64,000 bases of DNA from contig NZ_JOFQ01000013.1 in assembly GCF_000718305.1 (NCBI RefSeq), positions 124,001 to 188,000 of the forward strand, given 5' to 3'. Origin of the DNA: Streptomyces niger (lineage in GTDB: Bacteria; Actinomycetota; Actinomycetes; Streptomycetales; Streptomycetaceae). Of this stretch, positions 8,577 through 17,758 are shown piece after piece. The notes under the pieces were generated by a model that worked only from the letters and a program-made list of their open reading frames with translations, made no database searches and had not been told where the DNA came from. The first letter of the stretch is position 1; every line of letters begins with the position of its first letter. The translations under genes were made by a program, and so were the position numbers.

Positions 8577-9911
8577 ATGACAGGCACGGTCGGCGAGCAG
8601 GCGAGGAAGACGGCGCAGGGGCTGAACCACTCCCCCGGCTTCGGCAACGAACACTCCTCCGAGGCCGTGCCCGGCGCCCTGCCCGTCGGCCGCAACTCCC
8701 CCCAGCGCGCCCCGCTCGGCCTGTACGCCGAGCAGCTGAGCGGCACCGCGTTCACCGAGCCGCGCGCCCACAACCGCCGCTCCTGGCTCTACCGCATCCG
8801 CCCCTCGGCCGCCCACCCGCCCTTCGTACGGACCGACAACGGCGGCGTACGGGGCGCCCCGTTCACCGCGACCGAGCCGGACCCCAACCGGCTCCGCTGG
8901 GACCCGCTCCCCGAGCCCCCGGCCGGCACCGACTTCGTCGCCGGACTGTGGACGCTCGGCGGCAACGGCGACGCGATGCAGCGCACCGGCATGGCCGTGC
9001 ACCTGTACCACGCCAACGCCCCCATGGAGCGGCGGGTGTTCAGCAGCGCCGACGGCGAACTGCTCATCGTCCCCGAACACGGCGGGCTGCTGCTGCGCAC
9101 GGAGTTCGGCCTGCTCGCCGCCGAGCCGGGGCACGTGGCGCTGATCCCGCGCGGCGTGCGCTTCCGCGTCGAGCCGCTGGCGGCGTCGGCCCGCGGCTAC
9201 GTCTGCGAGAACTACGGCCGCCCCTTCCAGCTCCCCGACCTCGGCCCGATCGGCGCCAACGGGCTCGCCAACCCCCGGGACTTCCTCGCCCCCGTCGCCG
9301 CGTACGAGGACGCGGACGGCGAGTACGAGGTGATCAACAAGTACGGCGGCAACCTCTGGTCGGCGACGTATGACCACTCGCCGCTCGACGTCGTCGCCTG
9401 GCACGGCAACTACGCCCCGTACGTCTACGACCTGCGCCGCTTCAACGTCATCGGCTCCATCTCCTACGACCACCCGGACCCGTCGATCTTCACGGTGCTC
9501 ACCTCGCCGTCCGACACCCCGGGCCTCGCGGGCGTCGACTTCGTGGTCTTCGCGCCCCGCTGGCTGGTGGGCGAGGACACCTTCCGGCCGCCCTACTTCC
9601 ACCGCAACGTCATGAGCGAGTACATGGGCCTCATCGAGGGCGCGTACGACGCCAAGACGGGCGGCAAGGGGGGCTTCGTCCCGGGCGGCGGCTCGCTGCA
9701 CAACATGATGTCCGCGCACGGCCCGGACCGCGCCACGTTCGACAAGGCGAGCAGCGCCGAGCTGACGCCCCAGAAGGTGGACGACGGGCTGGCGTTCATG
9801 TTCGAGACCCGCTGGCCGGTGCTGCTCACGGAGCAGGCCCGTACCGCCGACCACCTGCAGAGCGGCTACGACACCGTGTGGCAGGGTCTGGAACGCCACT
9901 TCTCTTCATAG
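8577..9911 (+). CDS. hmgA: Homogentisate 1,2-dioxygenase
   Basis: A 444-aa non-haem iron dioxygenase that opens the ring of homogentisate to maleylacetoacetate in tyrosine and phenylalanine breakdown. Typical features are the N-terminal [16 protein letters not shown], the region [13 protein letters not shown] that carries iron ligands, and [15 protein letters not shown] with the last histidine ligand. Length matches the family. ATG 8577 follows GCGGGAG; the extra 17 codons upstream overlap the putative operator. A GntR gene begins 19 bases after the stop. Loss of this enzyme usually causes accumulation of brown pyomelanin in bacteria (family knowledge). Confidence 0.97.
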   Translation: MTGTVGEQARKTAQGLNHSPGFGNEHSSEAVPGALPVGRNSPQRAPLGLYAEQLSGTAFTEPRAHNRRSWLYRIRPSAAHPPFVRTDNGGVRGAPFTATEPDPNRLRWDPLPEPPAGTDFVAGLWTLGGNGDAMQRTGMAVHLYHANAPMERRVFSSADGELLIVPEHGGLLLRTEFGLLAAEPGHVALIPRGVRFRVEPLAASARGYVCENYGRPFQLPDLGPIGANGLANPRDFLAPVAAYEDADGEYEVINKYGGNLWSATYDHSPLDVVAWHGNYAPYVYDLRRFNVIGSISYDHPDPSIFTVLTSPSDTPGLAGVDFVVFAPRWLVGEDTFRPPYFHRNVMSEYMGLIEGAYDAKTGGKGGFVPGGGSLHNMMSAHGPDRATFDKASSAELTPQKVDDGLAFMFETRWPVLLTEQARTADHLQSGYDTVWQGLERHFSS

Positions 9912-9930
9912 CCGCAGTGGGGACAACGCC

Positions 9931-10680
9931 GTGACGACCTTCGCGCCCGACTCGCTCGCCCTGAACCGCAAGCTGCCGCTGTGGTACCAGGTCTCGCAGT
10001 CGCTGCGGGCCTCCATATTGGGCCGCCACCCCGACGCCCCCCTGCGGCTGCCCACCGAGGACGCGCTCGCCGCGCACTACGGGGTGAGCGTGCTGACCAT
10101 GCGGCAGGCGCTGAAGGAGCTGGAGACCGAGGGGCTGATCAGCCGGCACCGGAGGCGCGGCACGTTCATCGAGCCGGACGCGCGGCGCGGCGCCCCGGTC
10201 CGGCTGCTGGGCTCGGTCGACGCGATCGTGGCCCAGCAGTCCGGCATGGTCACCACGGTGCTGGAGCACGGCACGGGCCCGGTCCCACCGGAGCTGGCCG
10301 AGCACTTCCCCGGCCTCACCCGGGCCGGCTTCTACCGCCGGCTGCGCAGCGACGAGCAGACCGGCGAGCCCACCAACCACGCCGTCAACCACGTCCACCC
10401 CGACCTCGCGGCCCGCATCGACCCCGCCGAGCTGGAGCGCCACCCGATGACCAAGGTGCTCCGGGACTCGGTGGGCGTGACCATCAGCCGGATCACCGAC
10501 ACCGTCGAGGCACGCCTCGCGGAGCCGGAGACCGCCCGGCTGCTGGACGTCCCGCTGCTCAGCCCGATCCTGCACTACACCGGCATCACCTACGACGAGG
10601 CGGGCAGGGTCGTCGACGTCGCGCGCATCCACTACCGGGGCGACCGCTTCTCCTTCACGGTCACGCTGGACGCGGACTGA
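9931..10680 (+). CDS. GntR-family regulator with UTRA ligand domain (HutC type)
   Basis: A 249-aa regulator. Residues 1-80 form the winged helix with LPTEDALAAHYGVSVLTMRQ and the recognition/wing region RHRRRGTFIE; the rest is a UTRA ligand-binding domain ending in VDVARIHYRGDRFSFTVTL, a typical UTRA C-terminal strand. GTG start at 9931 follows hmgA by only 19 bases, so it is likely co-transcribed with hmgA and could sense a tyrosine-pathway or other small-molecule ligand. A GC-rich stem-loop follows the stop. Confidence 0.92.
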   Translation: MTTFAPDSLALNRKLPLWYQVSQSLRASILGRHPDAPLRLPTEDALAAHYGVSVLTMRQALKELETEGLISRHRRRGTFIEPDARRGAPVRLLGSVDAIVAQQSGMVTTVLEHGTGPVPPELAEHFPGLTRAGFYRRLRSDEQTGEPTNHAVNHVHPDLAARIDPAELERHPMTKVLRDSVGVTISRITDTVEARLAEPETARLLDVPLLSPILHYTGITYDEAGRVVDVARIHYRGDRFSFTVTLDAD

Positions 10681-10684
10681 CGGA

Positions 10685-10707
10685 CCGGGCCGGGCGGGCC
10701 GGCCCGG
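10685..10707 (+). terminator. Stem-loop after the hmgA-gntR unit
   Basis: CCGGGCCGG and CCGGCCCGG make a perfect 9-bp stem with a 5-nt loop, starting 4 bases past the GntR stop. Confidence 0.6.
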
Positions 10708-10796
10708 AGGGCGGACGTTCCGGGCGGCCCGGCGCGCGGTGCCGGGCGCGTGGTTACGATGCCCGGGTCATCCGAACCGTCCGGGAGGGTTGCCGC

Positions 10797-12005
10797 GTGA
10801 CGGCGAAGCAGGACGTGCCCCTGCTGTCCGACCTGATGCCGTGGTCCGTCGCCGCGCCGCGGCTCGGCCGGGCCTGGATCATGGCCCCGGACACCGGGTC
10901 GCTGCGGGCGCGCTGGGACGCGCTGCTGCGAGCCGAGGAGCCGGCGGACCGTGAGCGGCTGTTCCGCCCGTCCCGGGCCCGCACCCTGCACACCGCGGTC
11001 GGCCAGCTGCCCGGCCAGGCCACCGCCACCGGCCGGCTGGCCCGGCTGGTCCGCGGCGAGGCGCCCTGCCCGGAGCCCGTACGGGTCCGGCACGGCGCCT
11101 ACGACCAGCAGTGGCTGCTGCCCGACCACCGCCTCATCGACGCGGCGCGCGCCGAACTGTGGCGGGTCGCCGACGACCACCAGCTCTTCGCCGTCGAACA
11201 GCCCCGCGTCCCGCAGGACCCCGGCCCGGCGCTCGCCGTCTCGGCCGTACTGCCGGTCGGCCGCCAGGCCCGCGTCCGCCCCCTCTACCGCCGCCCGGCC
11301 GGCGCGGAACCGAACCTCGCCCCCGGCCTCCTGGACCACCTCGCCGACCGCCTCGGCCGGCTCGTCACCGCCGAGGACGCCTTCGCCTACCTGACCGCCG
11401 CCGCGCGGCCCGACGGCAAGGGCCTCGCCGTCCCCCTCACCACCGACCCCGACCTGTGGGCCCGCGCGGTGCTGCTGGGGCGCGAGCTGATCCGGCTGCA
11501 CACCCGGGGCGCGGGCACCGGCGAACGCCCCCGGCTGCCCGGCGGCCGGCGCCCCTACGTCCGGGCCGCGCTGCCCGCCCGCGGACTCCCCACCGCGCTC
11601 TCCTACGACCGGGCCGAGGAAGCGCTGTGCCTCGGCGCGGGCCGCATCGCGCCCGTACCGGCCGCGGCCTGGGACGCGCACGCGGGCGGCGTCCGGGTAC
11701 TGGAGGAGTGGTGCGAGCGGCGCACCGGCGCCGTCGAGCCGGGCACGCTGGAGGCGGTACGCCCCGCCGCCTGGCCCCAGGAGTGGACCACCGACCTGCT
11801 GGAGCTGATCACCGTGCTGGCCCTGCTCGGCGAAGTCGGCGCCGAACAGGAGCGGCTGGCCGCGGCGCTCGACACGGCCCCGCTGCTGGATGCCGGGGAG
11901 CTGACCGCGGCGGACGTCCTGCCGGCCCCCGCCGCGACCCGCCGCCCGGCCTCCGTCCTGGACCACCACGAGGAGGGCCCGGAGGGTCAGTTCGCGCTGC
12001 TCTGA
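10797..12005 (+). CDS. Orphan protein like the Type ISP restriction-modification C-terminal specificity domain
   Basis: A 402-aa soluble protein starting at GTG 10797. The C-terminal half has LSYDRAEEALCLG followed by RIAPVPAAAWDAHAGG and RVLEEWCERRTG, the pattern of the target-recognition domain of Type ISP enzymes (such as LlaGI-type), where it follows helicase and methyltransferase domains. None of those catalytic motifs is visible: no N-P-P-(Y/F) methyltransferase motif, no Walker A. Related stand-alone proteins are often named 'type ISP restriction/modification enzyme' in Streptomyces (from memory). It may bind DNA, but enzymatic activity is doubtful. Flanked by two stem-loops, so it is an independent unit. 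Confidence 0.7.
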   Translation: MTAKQDVPLLSDLMPWSVAAPRLGRAWIMAPDTGSLRARWDALLRAEEPADRERLFRPSRARTLHTAVGQLPGQATATGRLARLVRGEAPCPEPVRVRHGAYDQQWLLPDHRLIDAARAELWRVADDHQLFAVEQPRVPQDPGPALAVSAVLPVGRQARVRPLYRRPAGAEPNLAPGLLDHLADRLGRLVTAEDAFAYLTAAARPDGKGLAVPLTTDPDLWARAVLLGRELIRLHTRGAGTGERPRLPGGRRPYVRAALPARGLPTALSYDRAEEALCLGAGRIAPVPAAAWDAHAGGVRVLEEWCERRTGAVEPGTLEAVRPAAWPQEWTTDLLELITVLALLGEVGAEQERLAAALDTAPLLDAGELTAADVLPAPAATRRPASVLDHHEEGPEGQFALL

Positions 12006-12030
12006 CAGCCGGCGGCCCCGGGAACGCCGA

Positions 12031-12078
12031 ACGCGTCCGCCCCGCTCCCCGGGATCGCCGGGAACGGGGCGGACGCGT
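12031..12078. terminator. Strong GC-rich stem-loop
   Basis: Arms ACGCGTCCGCCCCG (12031-12044) and CGGGGCGGACGCGT (12065-12078) pair perfectly over 14 bp; the intervening bases contain a further CCCGG/CCGGG pairing. It lies 25 bases after the Type ISP-like gene stop and also 120 bases past the stop of the small convergent gene, so it may work in both directions. Confidence 0.8.
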
Positions 12079-12199
12079 AGGTCTGTGGCGCTGTGGCGCG
12101 CCGGCCGGGCCGTGCGGTGACCGGCGGGGCCGGATCAGCGGCGGGGAGCTGACGGGGCGCGCAGGAGGCGCACCGGAGCACCGCTCGGCACGGCTCGGC

Positions 12200-12460
12200 T
12201 CAGCCGTGACCGCCGAAGAGCGACCGGCGCAGCCGGCGCAGCGGAGCGAAGAGCGACACCCGTGCGCCGCGGTTCTTCCGCGTCCGCGCGTGGTCACGCT
12301 TGGTGATCTCCTGCATCAGCGAGGTGGCACCTTCGGTCTCACGCTGCGGTATCGCGGGCCCGCCGAGCACCGCGAGATGGCGGTCCAGGCGGGCGCTGGA
12401 CGCACCGCCGCATGTGATGGCAGGCACTCGCGGCCTGCTGCGTACTGCAATCTGTTCCAT
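12200..12460 (-). CDS. Small basic protein, 86 aa, function unknown
   Basis: The frame starts with MEQIAVRSRPRVPAITC at ATG 12460, preceded by GGGGAG at good spacing. Codon use is strongly Streptomyces-like. The middle has a short helical region (SRLDRHLAVLGGPAIPQRET-like; here ARLDRHLAVLGGPAI) and the C-terminus is rich in Arg and Lys (RRLRRSLFGGHG). No membrane segment or signal peptide. I do not recognise a family with certainty. It is divergent from the Ser/Thr kinase gene with 345 bases between, which could hold promoters for both. Confidence 0.65.
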   Translation of the reverse strand: MEQIAVRSRPRVPAITCGGASSARLDRHLAVLGGPAIPQRETEGATSLMQEITKRDHARTRKNRGARVSLFAPLRRLRRSLFGGHG

Positions 12461-12805
12461 GACACTCCCCACCCGTACGAGGGCACCCGGCCCGGGCAGG
12501 GTAACCCTATCTCTCCCGCACGCCCTTCGCGCAGCCCGGTATCCATATTCACCTGCCCTACAAGGGCGTTGACGAACACCATACGGAACGTCAGCGCACC
12601 GCACCTACTCCGACCCGGGACGGCGGGCGTACGGGAGCACACAGCGGTCGCGAGCGTGCGCCCCCCATGACGGAGCGTCACCGTCGCCGCCGCCCCGACT
12701 CTCCCCGGCCGTCCCCGGATTGCCGCCGAAGGGGCCGCAACCGGTCCCGGGAGAGGTACGTTTTTCCCACATCGCTCCATTTGCGGAGTCGAGGGGGCTC
12801 GTGCC
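12461..12805. other. Divergent intergenic region (345 bp), small protein / kinase
   Basis: No gene is supported here. Between the two start codons there is TGACG-N14-CGTCA (12570-12593), an imperfectly operator-like inverted repeat, and a -35-like TTGACG at 12569. Nothing else was recognised. Confidence 0.5.
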
Positions 12806-14758
12806 ATGGACGCAGGTACGGGGAACGGACGGAAACTGGCGGGCCGCTACCGCCTGCTGGCCGAACTGGGCCACGGCGGCATGGGCGTGGTCTGGCGGGC
12901 GCGGGACGAACTGCTGCACCGCGAGGTCGCGGTCAAGGAGGTACGGGCGCCCCGCGAACTGCCCGCGCCCGAGGAGCGGTTGCTGTACGCGCGGCTGGAG
13001 CGGGAGGCGCTGGCCGCCGCCCGGATCGCGCACCGCAACGTCGTGACCGTCTTCGACGTGGTCACCGAGGACGGCCACGACGGCCGCGACAGCCACGACG
13101 GCCGCCCGTGGATCGTGATGGAGCTGATCCGCGGCCGCTCGCTCGCCGAGACGCTGGAGGCCACCGGCCCGCTGCCGCCCCGGCGGGTGGCCGCGGTCGG
13201 CGCCGAGGTGCTGGCCGCGCTGCGGGTGGCGCACGCGGCGGGCGTGCTGCACCGCGATGTGAAGCCGGGCAACGTCCTGCTCGCGCACGACGGCCGGGTG
13301 GTGCTCACCGACTTCGGGATCGCCACGGTCGAGGGCTCCGCCGCGCTGACCCTGACCGGCGAGCTGATCGGCTCGCCGGAGTTCACCGCGCCGGAGCGGG
13401 CGCTCGGCCGGACGCCGGGCCCGGAGTCGGACCTGTGGTCGCTGGGCGTCACCCTGTACGCCGCGGTGGAGGGCCGTTCGCCGTTCCACCGGGACACCCC
13501 GCTGGGCACGCTGCGGTCCGTGGTGGACGAGGAGTTGCCGCCCCCGCGCCTGGCGGGGCCGCTGGCGCCCGTGCTGACGGGGCTGCTGCGCAAGGATCCG
13601 AAAGAGCGGCTGTCGGCGGCCGGGGCCGGGGAGCTGCTGGCCGCGGTCGCGGGCGGCGCCCGGCAGACCACGGTGACGGCCGCCCCGCCGACGCCCCCGT
13701 ACTCCCCGACGATCGCCGCGCCGGGCCCGCCCCGGGGCGGCGAGGCGGGCTCGGGCACGGGCGCCGACGGCGGGGGCTCCGGCGACGGTGGGGGCTCCGC
13801 CGGAGGTCTTCGGACACCGCCTCCGCCGGGGAGCTACGGACCGCACCCGGCGCCTCCGCTCCCGCCTGCGCCACGTCGCCGCCGCGCGGTCCCGGCCCTG
13901 GCGGCGGCCGCGCTGGCCGTCGCGCTGGCGGCCGGCGGGGCGGCGTGGGTGCTGTCGCACGGGGACGGCCACTACGGTCCTGACGGTCCCGCGGCGTCGT
14001 GGAGCACCGGGCCGGACGAACAGGACGCCGGACGGCGGACCGGCCAGGGCGCACCGGACGGTTCCCGGGAGCGGCAGGGCGGCGGCGCGCACACCTCCCC
14101 GCCCGGGACGCGGATCGGGGTCGTCGTCTCGACCGTGCGCGGCAGTTATACGGGGCGCTGCCCGCCACCCGGCTACGCGGCGCCGGCGTTCTCCGGGGCG
14201 ATCACGGTCGACCGGGGCCCGGCCGAGGTGGCCTACCGCTGGCGCACCGAGACCGGCACCTGGGATCACGCCAGGGCGTGGCGCACGGTCCGCTTCCCCG
14301 GGCGCGGAGCGCAGCGGGTGACGCTCGGCCATACGGAGACGGCGCGCGGTCCGGAGGGCAGCCGGGCGGGCCATGTCGCGCTGGAGGTGAAGAAGGGGGA
14401 GCGGACGGTCACCTCCCACCGTGCCGCCTTCTCCGTGCGGTGCGAGCGGGGAACGCCGGGCGGCTCCACCGCCACCGGCCCCCCGCACGAGGAGCCGCGC
14501 CCCACGGACACGGGCCACGAGTCGCCGCCACCGGACACCGGCCCCTCCCCCACGTACGGCGAGAGCTCCCCCTCTTACAGCGAGAGCCCTCCCTCCTCCG
14601 ATGAAGGTTCTCCTTCGGGCTCGTCCGGCGGGAGTTCCCCGCCGGACGGTGCGGTCTCGCCCCCGTCCGGCGAGGAGCCCCCGTCGTACGGCGAGGGCTC
14701 TCCTTCGTACGGCGAGGGCCCGTCCTCGTACGGCGAGGGTTCCGGTGCGGGGTGGTGA
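12806..14758 (+). CDS. Membrane Ser/Thr protein kinase (PknB-like) with extracellular tail
   Basis: A 650-aa single-pass kinase. The glycine loop GHGGMG (res 22-27), ATP lysine Lys44 (EVAVKEVR), catalytic loop HRDVKPGNVLL with Asp151, and Mg-binding Asp169 in DFG are all intact, as is SPEFTAPERAL. After about residue 285 a Pro/Gly-rich linker leads to one membrane helix (VPALAAAALAVALAAGG) near residue 365. The outer part has a small beta-like domain with two Cys (GRCPPPGY and FSVRCERG) and a Ser/Pro/Gly tail with repeats of PSYGEG. No PASTA domains. The stop is 3 bases from the convergent lipase stop. Confidence 0.92.
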   Translation: MDAGTGNGRKLAGRYRLLAELGHGGMGVVWRARDELLHREVAVKEVRAPRELPAPEERLLYARLEREALAAARIAHRNVVTVFDVVTEDGHDGRDSHDGRPWIVMELIRGRSLAETLEATGPLPPRRVAAVGAEVLAALRVAHAAGVLHRDVKPGNVLLAHDGRVVLTDFGIATVEGSAALTLTGELIGSPEFTAPERALGRTPGPESDLWSLGVTLYAAVEGRSPFHRDTPLGTLRSVVDEELPPPRLAGPLAPVLTGLLRKDPKERLSAAGAGELLAAVAGGARQTTVTAAPPTPPYSPTIAAPGPPRGGEAGSGTGADGGGSGDGGGSAGGLRTPPPPGSYGPHPAPPLPPAPRRRRAVPALAAAALAVALAAGGAAWVLSHGDGHYGPDGPAASWSTGPDEQDAGRRTGQGAPDGSRERQGGGAHTSPPGTRIGVVVSTVRGSYTGRCPPPGYAAPAFSGAITVDRGPAEVAYRWRTETGTWDHARAWRTVRFPGRGAQRVTLGHTETARGPEGSRAGHVALEVKKGERTVTSHRAAFSVRCERGTPGGSTATGPPHEEPRPTDTGHESPPPDTGPSPTYGESSPSYSESPPSSDEGSPSGSSGGSSPPDGAVSPPSGEEPPSYGEGSPSYGEGPSSYGEGSGAGW

Positions 14759-14761
14759 GCG

Positions 14762-15568
14762 TCAGGCGGCGGAGCGGAGGACCGGCAGGTAGCCGCTGGA
14801 CTGTCCGGTGGCGGTCGGGTGGTAGGACTCGTCGACGGGGTACGTGACGCTGTGCAGCCAGGCGCTGCCCGAGCAGATCTCGTGGCCGGTGAAGGTGGAG
14901 GTGACGTCGCCGAAGGCGAAGCCGTGGTCGGCGGCGCGCTTGGCGGTGACGCCGTTGATCGCGTCGGCGGCGGCGTTTATGGCGGCCCGCTCCTTCTCCG
15001 AGAGGCCGGCGATGCAGCTGCCGCTCAGCTGGTAGAAGCGGGGGTAGCCCAGGACGACCACCCGGGCGGCGGAGGCCTTCGCCGAGATGGCGTTGTAGAC
15101 CTGGTCGAGCTGGCCGGGGAGGGTGTTGTCGATGTAGGTGCGGGCCTGCTGGACGCGCGAGAGGCAGGTGCTCTCGGACTGGAGCACGCACGTCGTCATG
15201 GTGTCGGCGAAGCCGGCGTCGTTGCCGCCGATGGTGATCGACACCAGGCCGGTGGAGGAGTTCAGCGCCCCCAGTTGACCGTTGAGAACATCACCCGTAC
15301 GGGCCCCCGAACAAGCCGCGAAGGTGAACGAGGCGGGTGAGTTCGCGGCGGCCCAGAGGGCCGGGTACGCCTTGCTGCTGCGCTTGCAGGAGCCGCTGCC
15401 ACTGTCGTAGCTGCCTGCTCCGAGGCCGGAGGAGTAGGAGTCGCCGAGCGCCACGTAGTTGGTGGCGGCGGGGAGTTGGGCGGAGGAAGCGGGTGCGGCA
15501 CCGAGGAGCGCGAGGGACGCTGCGGCGAAGAAAGCGGACACCACACCCGCTCGTCTGGAAACTCTCAT
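14762..15568 (-). CDS. Secreted SGNH/GDSL lipase (S. rimosus lipase type)
   Basis: A 268-aa extracellular esterase/lipase. A signal peptide with cleavage after ASSA (res 30) precedes block I GDSYSSG (nucleophile Ser44), block III GGNDAG, and block V DESYHPTATGQ with His250. Cysteines (SGSCKRSS, FAACSG, TTCVLQ, STCLSR, GSCIAG, EICSGS) would form three disulfides as in the S. rimosus GDSL lipase, which it closely resembles from memory. Divergent from the subtilisin gene across a 301-bp region with palindromes. Probable role is extracellular lipid or ester degradation. Confidence 0.95.
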   Translation of the reverse strand: MRVSRRAGVVSAFFAAASLALLGAAPASSAQLPAATNYVALGDSYSSGLGAGSYDSGSGSCKRSSKAYPALWAAANSPASFTFAACSGARTGDVLNGQLGALNSSTGLVSITIGGNDAGFADTMTTCVLQSESTCLSRVQQARTYIDNTLPGQLDQVYNAISAKASAARVVVLGYPRFYQLSGSCIAGLSEKERAAINAAADAINGVTAKRAADHGFAFGDVTSTFTGHEICSGSAWLHSVTYPVDESYHPTATGQSSGYLPVLRSAA

Positions 15569-15869
15569 GGAACCTCCAATAGCAGGATCTCTGCCGCAAC
15601 CGTGGTAGCAGTACCGACACGTCCATGGAAGTGTTCATGCCAACTTTGCTACTCGCGTAGAGCATTACTGGTCATGCATGACGGTGGATTGCCGCCATAT
15701 GTCGTGCATATGACATCAGGCCACGTCCTCTTGAATCCTTGAGTACCTCTCGGGGAATCTGTCGTCCGAGCGGACCGATGCACCCTCAGGAACCGCTCCT
15801 CGCACACGAATCCGTGTGCCACCCCCCAAGCGCACGCACCACGCGCACCGATGAGGAGGACCCCCTCGC
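15569..15869. other. Divergent promoter region of lipase and subtilisin genes (301 bp)
   Basis: AT content is clearly higher than in the flanking genes. It holds GTCATGCATGAC (15671-15682, perfect 12-bp palindrome) and ATGTC-N8-GACAT (15699-15716), which share the half-site GTCAT/ATGAC. These may be sites for a regulator common to the two secreted enzymes. No ORF is supported. Confidence 0.5.
15671..15682. promoter_or_regulatory. Palindrome GTCATGCATGAC
   Basis: Perfect 12-bp palindrome about 100 bases from the lipase start and 190 bases from the subtilisin start, with a related imperfect copy about 30 bases to the right. Confidence 0.4.
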
Positions 15870-17105
15870 ATGGCAGTGATGCGTACCACCGCAAAGGTTT
15901 TCGGCCGGATTCCGGCCACGCTCCGCAGCGCCCTCGCGCTCACCACGGCGACGGCCACCGTCACCCTCGGCGCCGTCGTGGCCCCGGCCCAGGCGGCGCC
16001 CGCCGAAGGCACGGTCGTCGGCGCCGGCGCGAAGAACGCCGTTCACGGCAGCTACCTCGTCACGCTCAAGAAGGACGCGGGCCTCAAGGCCGCGTCCGCC
16101 GACGGCAGACGCCTGATATCCGCGCACGGCGGCACCGTCACGCACACCTACACCAAGGCGCTCAACGGCTACGCGGCCCACCTGTCGGCGGCGGAGGCGA
16201 GACGCCTGGCCGCCGACCCGGCCGTGGACCAGGTGTTCCAGGACACCGTGGTGCACGCCACCGGCACCCAGACCAACCCCCCGTCGTGGGGGCTGGACCG
16301 CATCGACCAGGCGAATCTGCCGCTGGACCAGCGCTACACGTACCCCGACACCGCCGGCAGCGGTACCACCGTCTACGTCATCGACACCGGAGTACGCGTC
16401 ACGCATCAGGACTTCGGTGGCCGCGCGGTGAACGGCTACGACGCCGTCGACAACGACAACGTCGCGCAGGACGGCAACGGCCACGGCACCCACGTGGCGG
16501 CCACCGCGGCCGGCAGCAGCTACGGCGTCGCGAAGAAGGCGAAGATCGTCGCGGTGCGGGTGCTCAACAACGCGGGGTCCGGCACGACCGCGCAGGTCGT
16601 CGCGGGCATCGACTGGGTCACGAAGAACCACAGCGGCCCGTCGGTGGCCAACATGTCGCTGGGCGGCGGCGTCAGCACCGCGCTGGACACCGCCGTGCAG
16701 AACTCCATCGCGAGCGGCGTGACGTACGCGATCGCCGCGGGCAACAGCAACGCGGACGCGAACACCTCCTCCCCGGCCCGCGTCCCCGAGGCGATCACCG
16801 TCGGCGCCACCACCAGCACCGATGCCCGCGCGAGCTACTCCAACTACGGCTCCCGCCTGGACCTGTTCGCGCCCGGCAGTTCCATCACCAGCGCCTGGCG
16901 GACCTCCGACACCGCCACCAACACCATCTCCGGTACGTCGATGGCCACCCCGCACGTGGCCGGCGCCGCCGCCGTCTACCTCGCCGGGCACCCGTCCGCC
17001 TCGCCCGCGGCCGTGTCCGGCGCGCTCGTGGCCGGTGCCACGTCCGGCGTCGTGACCGGTGCGGGCAGCGGCTCGCCGAACAAGCTCCTGAAGATCGTTC
17101 CGTAA
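15870..17105 (+). CDS. Secreted subtilisin-like serine protease (S8, I9 propeptide)
   Basis: A 411-aa extracellular protease. A long signal peptide ends near APAQAAP (res 38-44). Residues about 58-130 (SYLVTLKKDAG to VFQDTVVHAT) are an inhibitor_I9 propeptide. The catalytic domain has Asp172 (YVIDTGV), His205 (DGNGHGTHVA), oxyanion Asn292 (AAGNSN) and Ser357 (SGTSMATPHVAG), all intact; overall closest in layout to aqualysin/proteinase K. There is no C-terminal accessory domain. GAGGAGG lies upstream of ATG 15870. Likely scavenges protein outside the cell. Confidence 0.96.
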   Translation: MAVMRTTAKVFGRIPATLRSALALTTATATVTLGAVVAPAQAAPAEGTVVGAGAKNAVHGSYLVTLKKDAGLKAASADGRRLISAHGGTVTHTYTKALNGYAAHLSAAEARRLAADPAVDQVFQDTVVHATGTQTNPPSWGLDRIDQANLPLDQRYTYPDTAGSGTTVYVIDTGVRVTHQDFGGRAVNGYDAVDNDNVAQDGNGHGTHVAATAAGSSYGVAKKAKIVAVRVLNNAGSGTTAQVVAGIDWVTKNHSGPSVANMSLGGGVSTALDTAVQNSIASGVTYAIAAGNSNADANTSSPARVPEAITVGATTSTDARASYSNYGSRLDLFAPGSSITSAWRTSDTATNTISGTSMATPHVAGAAAVYLAGHPSASPAAVSGALVAGATSGVVTGAGSGSPNKLLKIVP

Positions 17106-17342
17106 CCTCCGGGACCGTCAGCGGCCCGCCGTCCACCACGCTTCCGACACAACCGGAACAGACGGTTCGAGGCCTTGTACCACGGATCGGGAAGGAGCCG
17201 CGCCCGCCGCGAACCATGCGCCGGGCGTGGCTCGTTCACGTCTCCTCTGCTCCTTGACGCGCACCCGGCAGGCGCGCCACATTGAAGCCCGGCATCGGGT
17301 GCTTATGAGCATCAGGCCGCTTTATGGGGGGCAAAGCTGCCA

Positions 17343-17756
17343 ATGCAGACCAAGACCATCAACAGCAACAGATCCACCGGCAGCAGACCGGCACGAGGGG
17401 AAGCCACACCGCTGCTCGCGGGTGCGGCCGTCGCGGTGGGCGGCGTGGGTGCCGTGCTGGCGCTCGCGGACCTCGCCTCGCCGCTGCGCACACCGTTCGC
17501 GCTCTTCTTCCTGCTCGCCGCGCCCGCAGCCGCCATCGCCGCCGCCCTGGGGCGTCTGGACCCGCTCAGCCGCACGGTGGTCGCGGGCGCCGGGGCCTTC
17601 GCCGTCGACCTGCTGGTCGCCCAGGCCATGCTGGCGCTGCACATCTGGTCGGCGCGCGGCGGGGTCCTCGCCGTCGCGGTGATCAGCGGCACCATCTTCC
17701 TGCTGGCGAGCGTGCGGCGCCGCGGGGCGTCCGCGCCAGATGCTCGGACGGACTGA
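17343..17756 (+). CDS. Small integral membrane protein, unknown function
   Basis: A 137-aa protein with about four hydrophobic segments (LLAGAAVAVGGVGAVLALA, LFFLLAAPAAAIAAAL, VVAGAGAFAVDLLVAQAML, VLAVAVISGTIFLLASV) and a charged tail RRRGASAPDARTD. Its stop is 2 bases before the GTG of the acyltransferase gene, so translation is probably coupled. It opens the polysaccharide locus and could be an accessory membrane subunit; no known family was recognised. Confidence 0.75.
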   Translation: MQTKTINSNRSTGSRPARGEATPLLAGAAVAVGGVGAVLALADLASPLRTPFALFFLLAAPAAAIAAALGRLDPLSRTVVAGAGAFAVDLLVAQAMLALHIWSARGGVLAVAVISGTIFLLASVRRRGASAPDARTD

Positions 17757-17758
17757 CC

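Noticed and set aside
16520..16819. Minus-strand ORF inside the subtilisin gene
   Set aside because: It is antisense to the protease catalytic domain, whose triad and family motifs are complete.
17160..17175. GGTTCGA-like sequence as a tRNA T-arm
   Set aside because: No acceptor stem, anticodon arm or CCA end can be formed around it.
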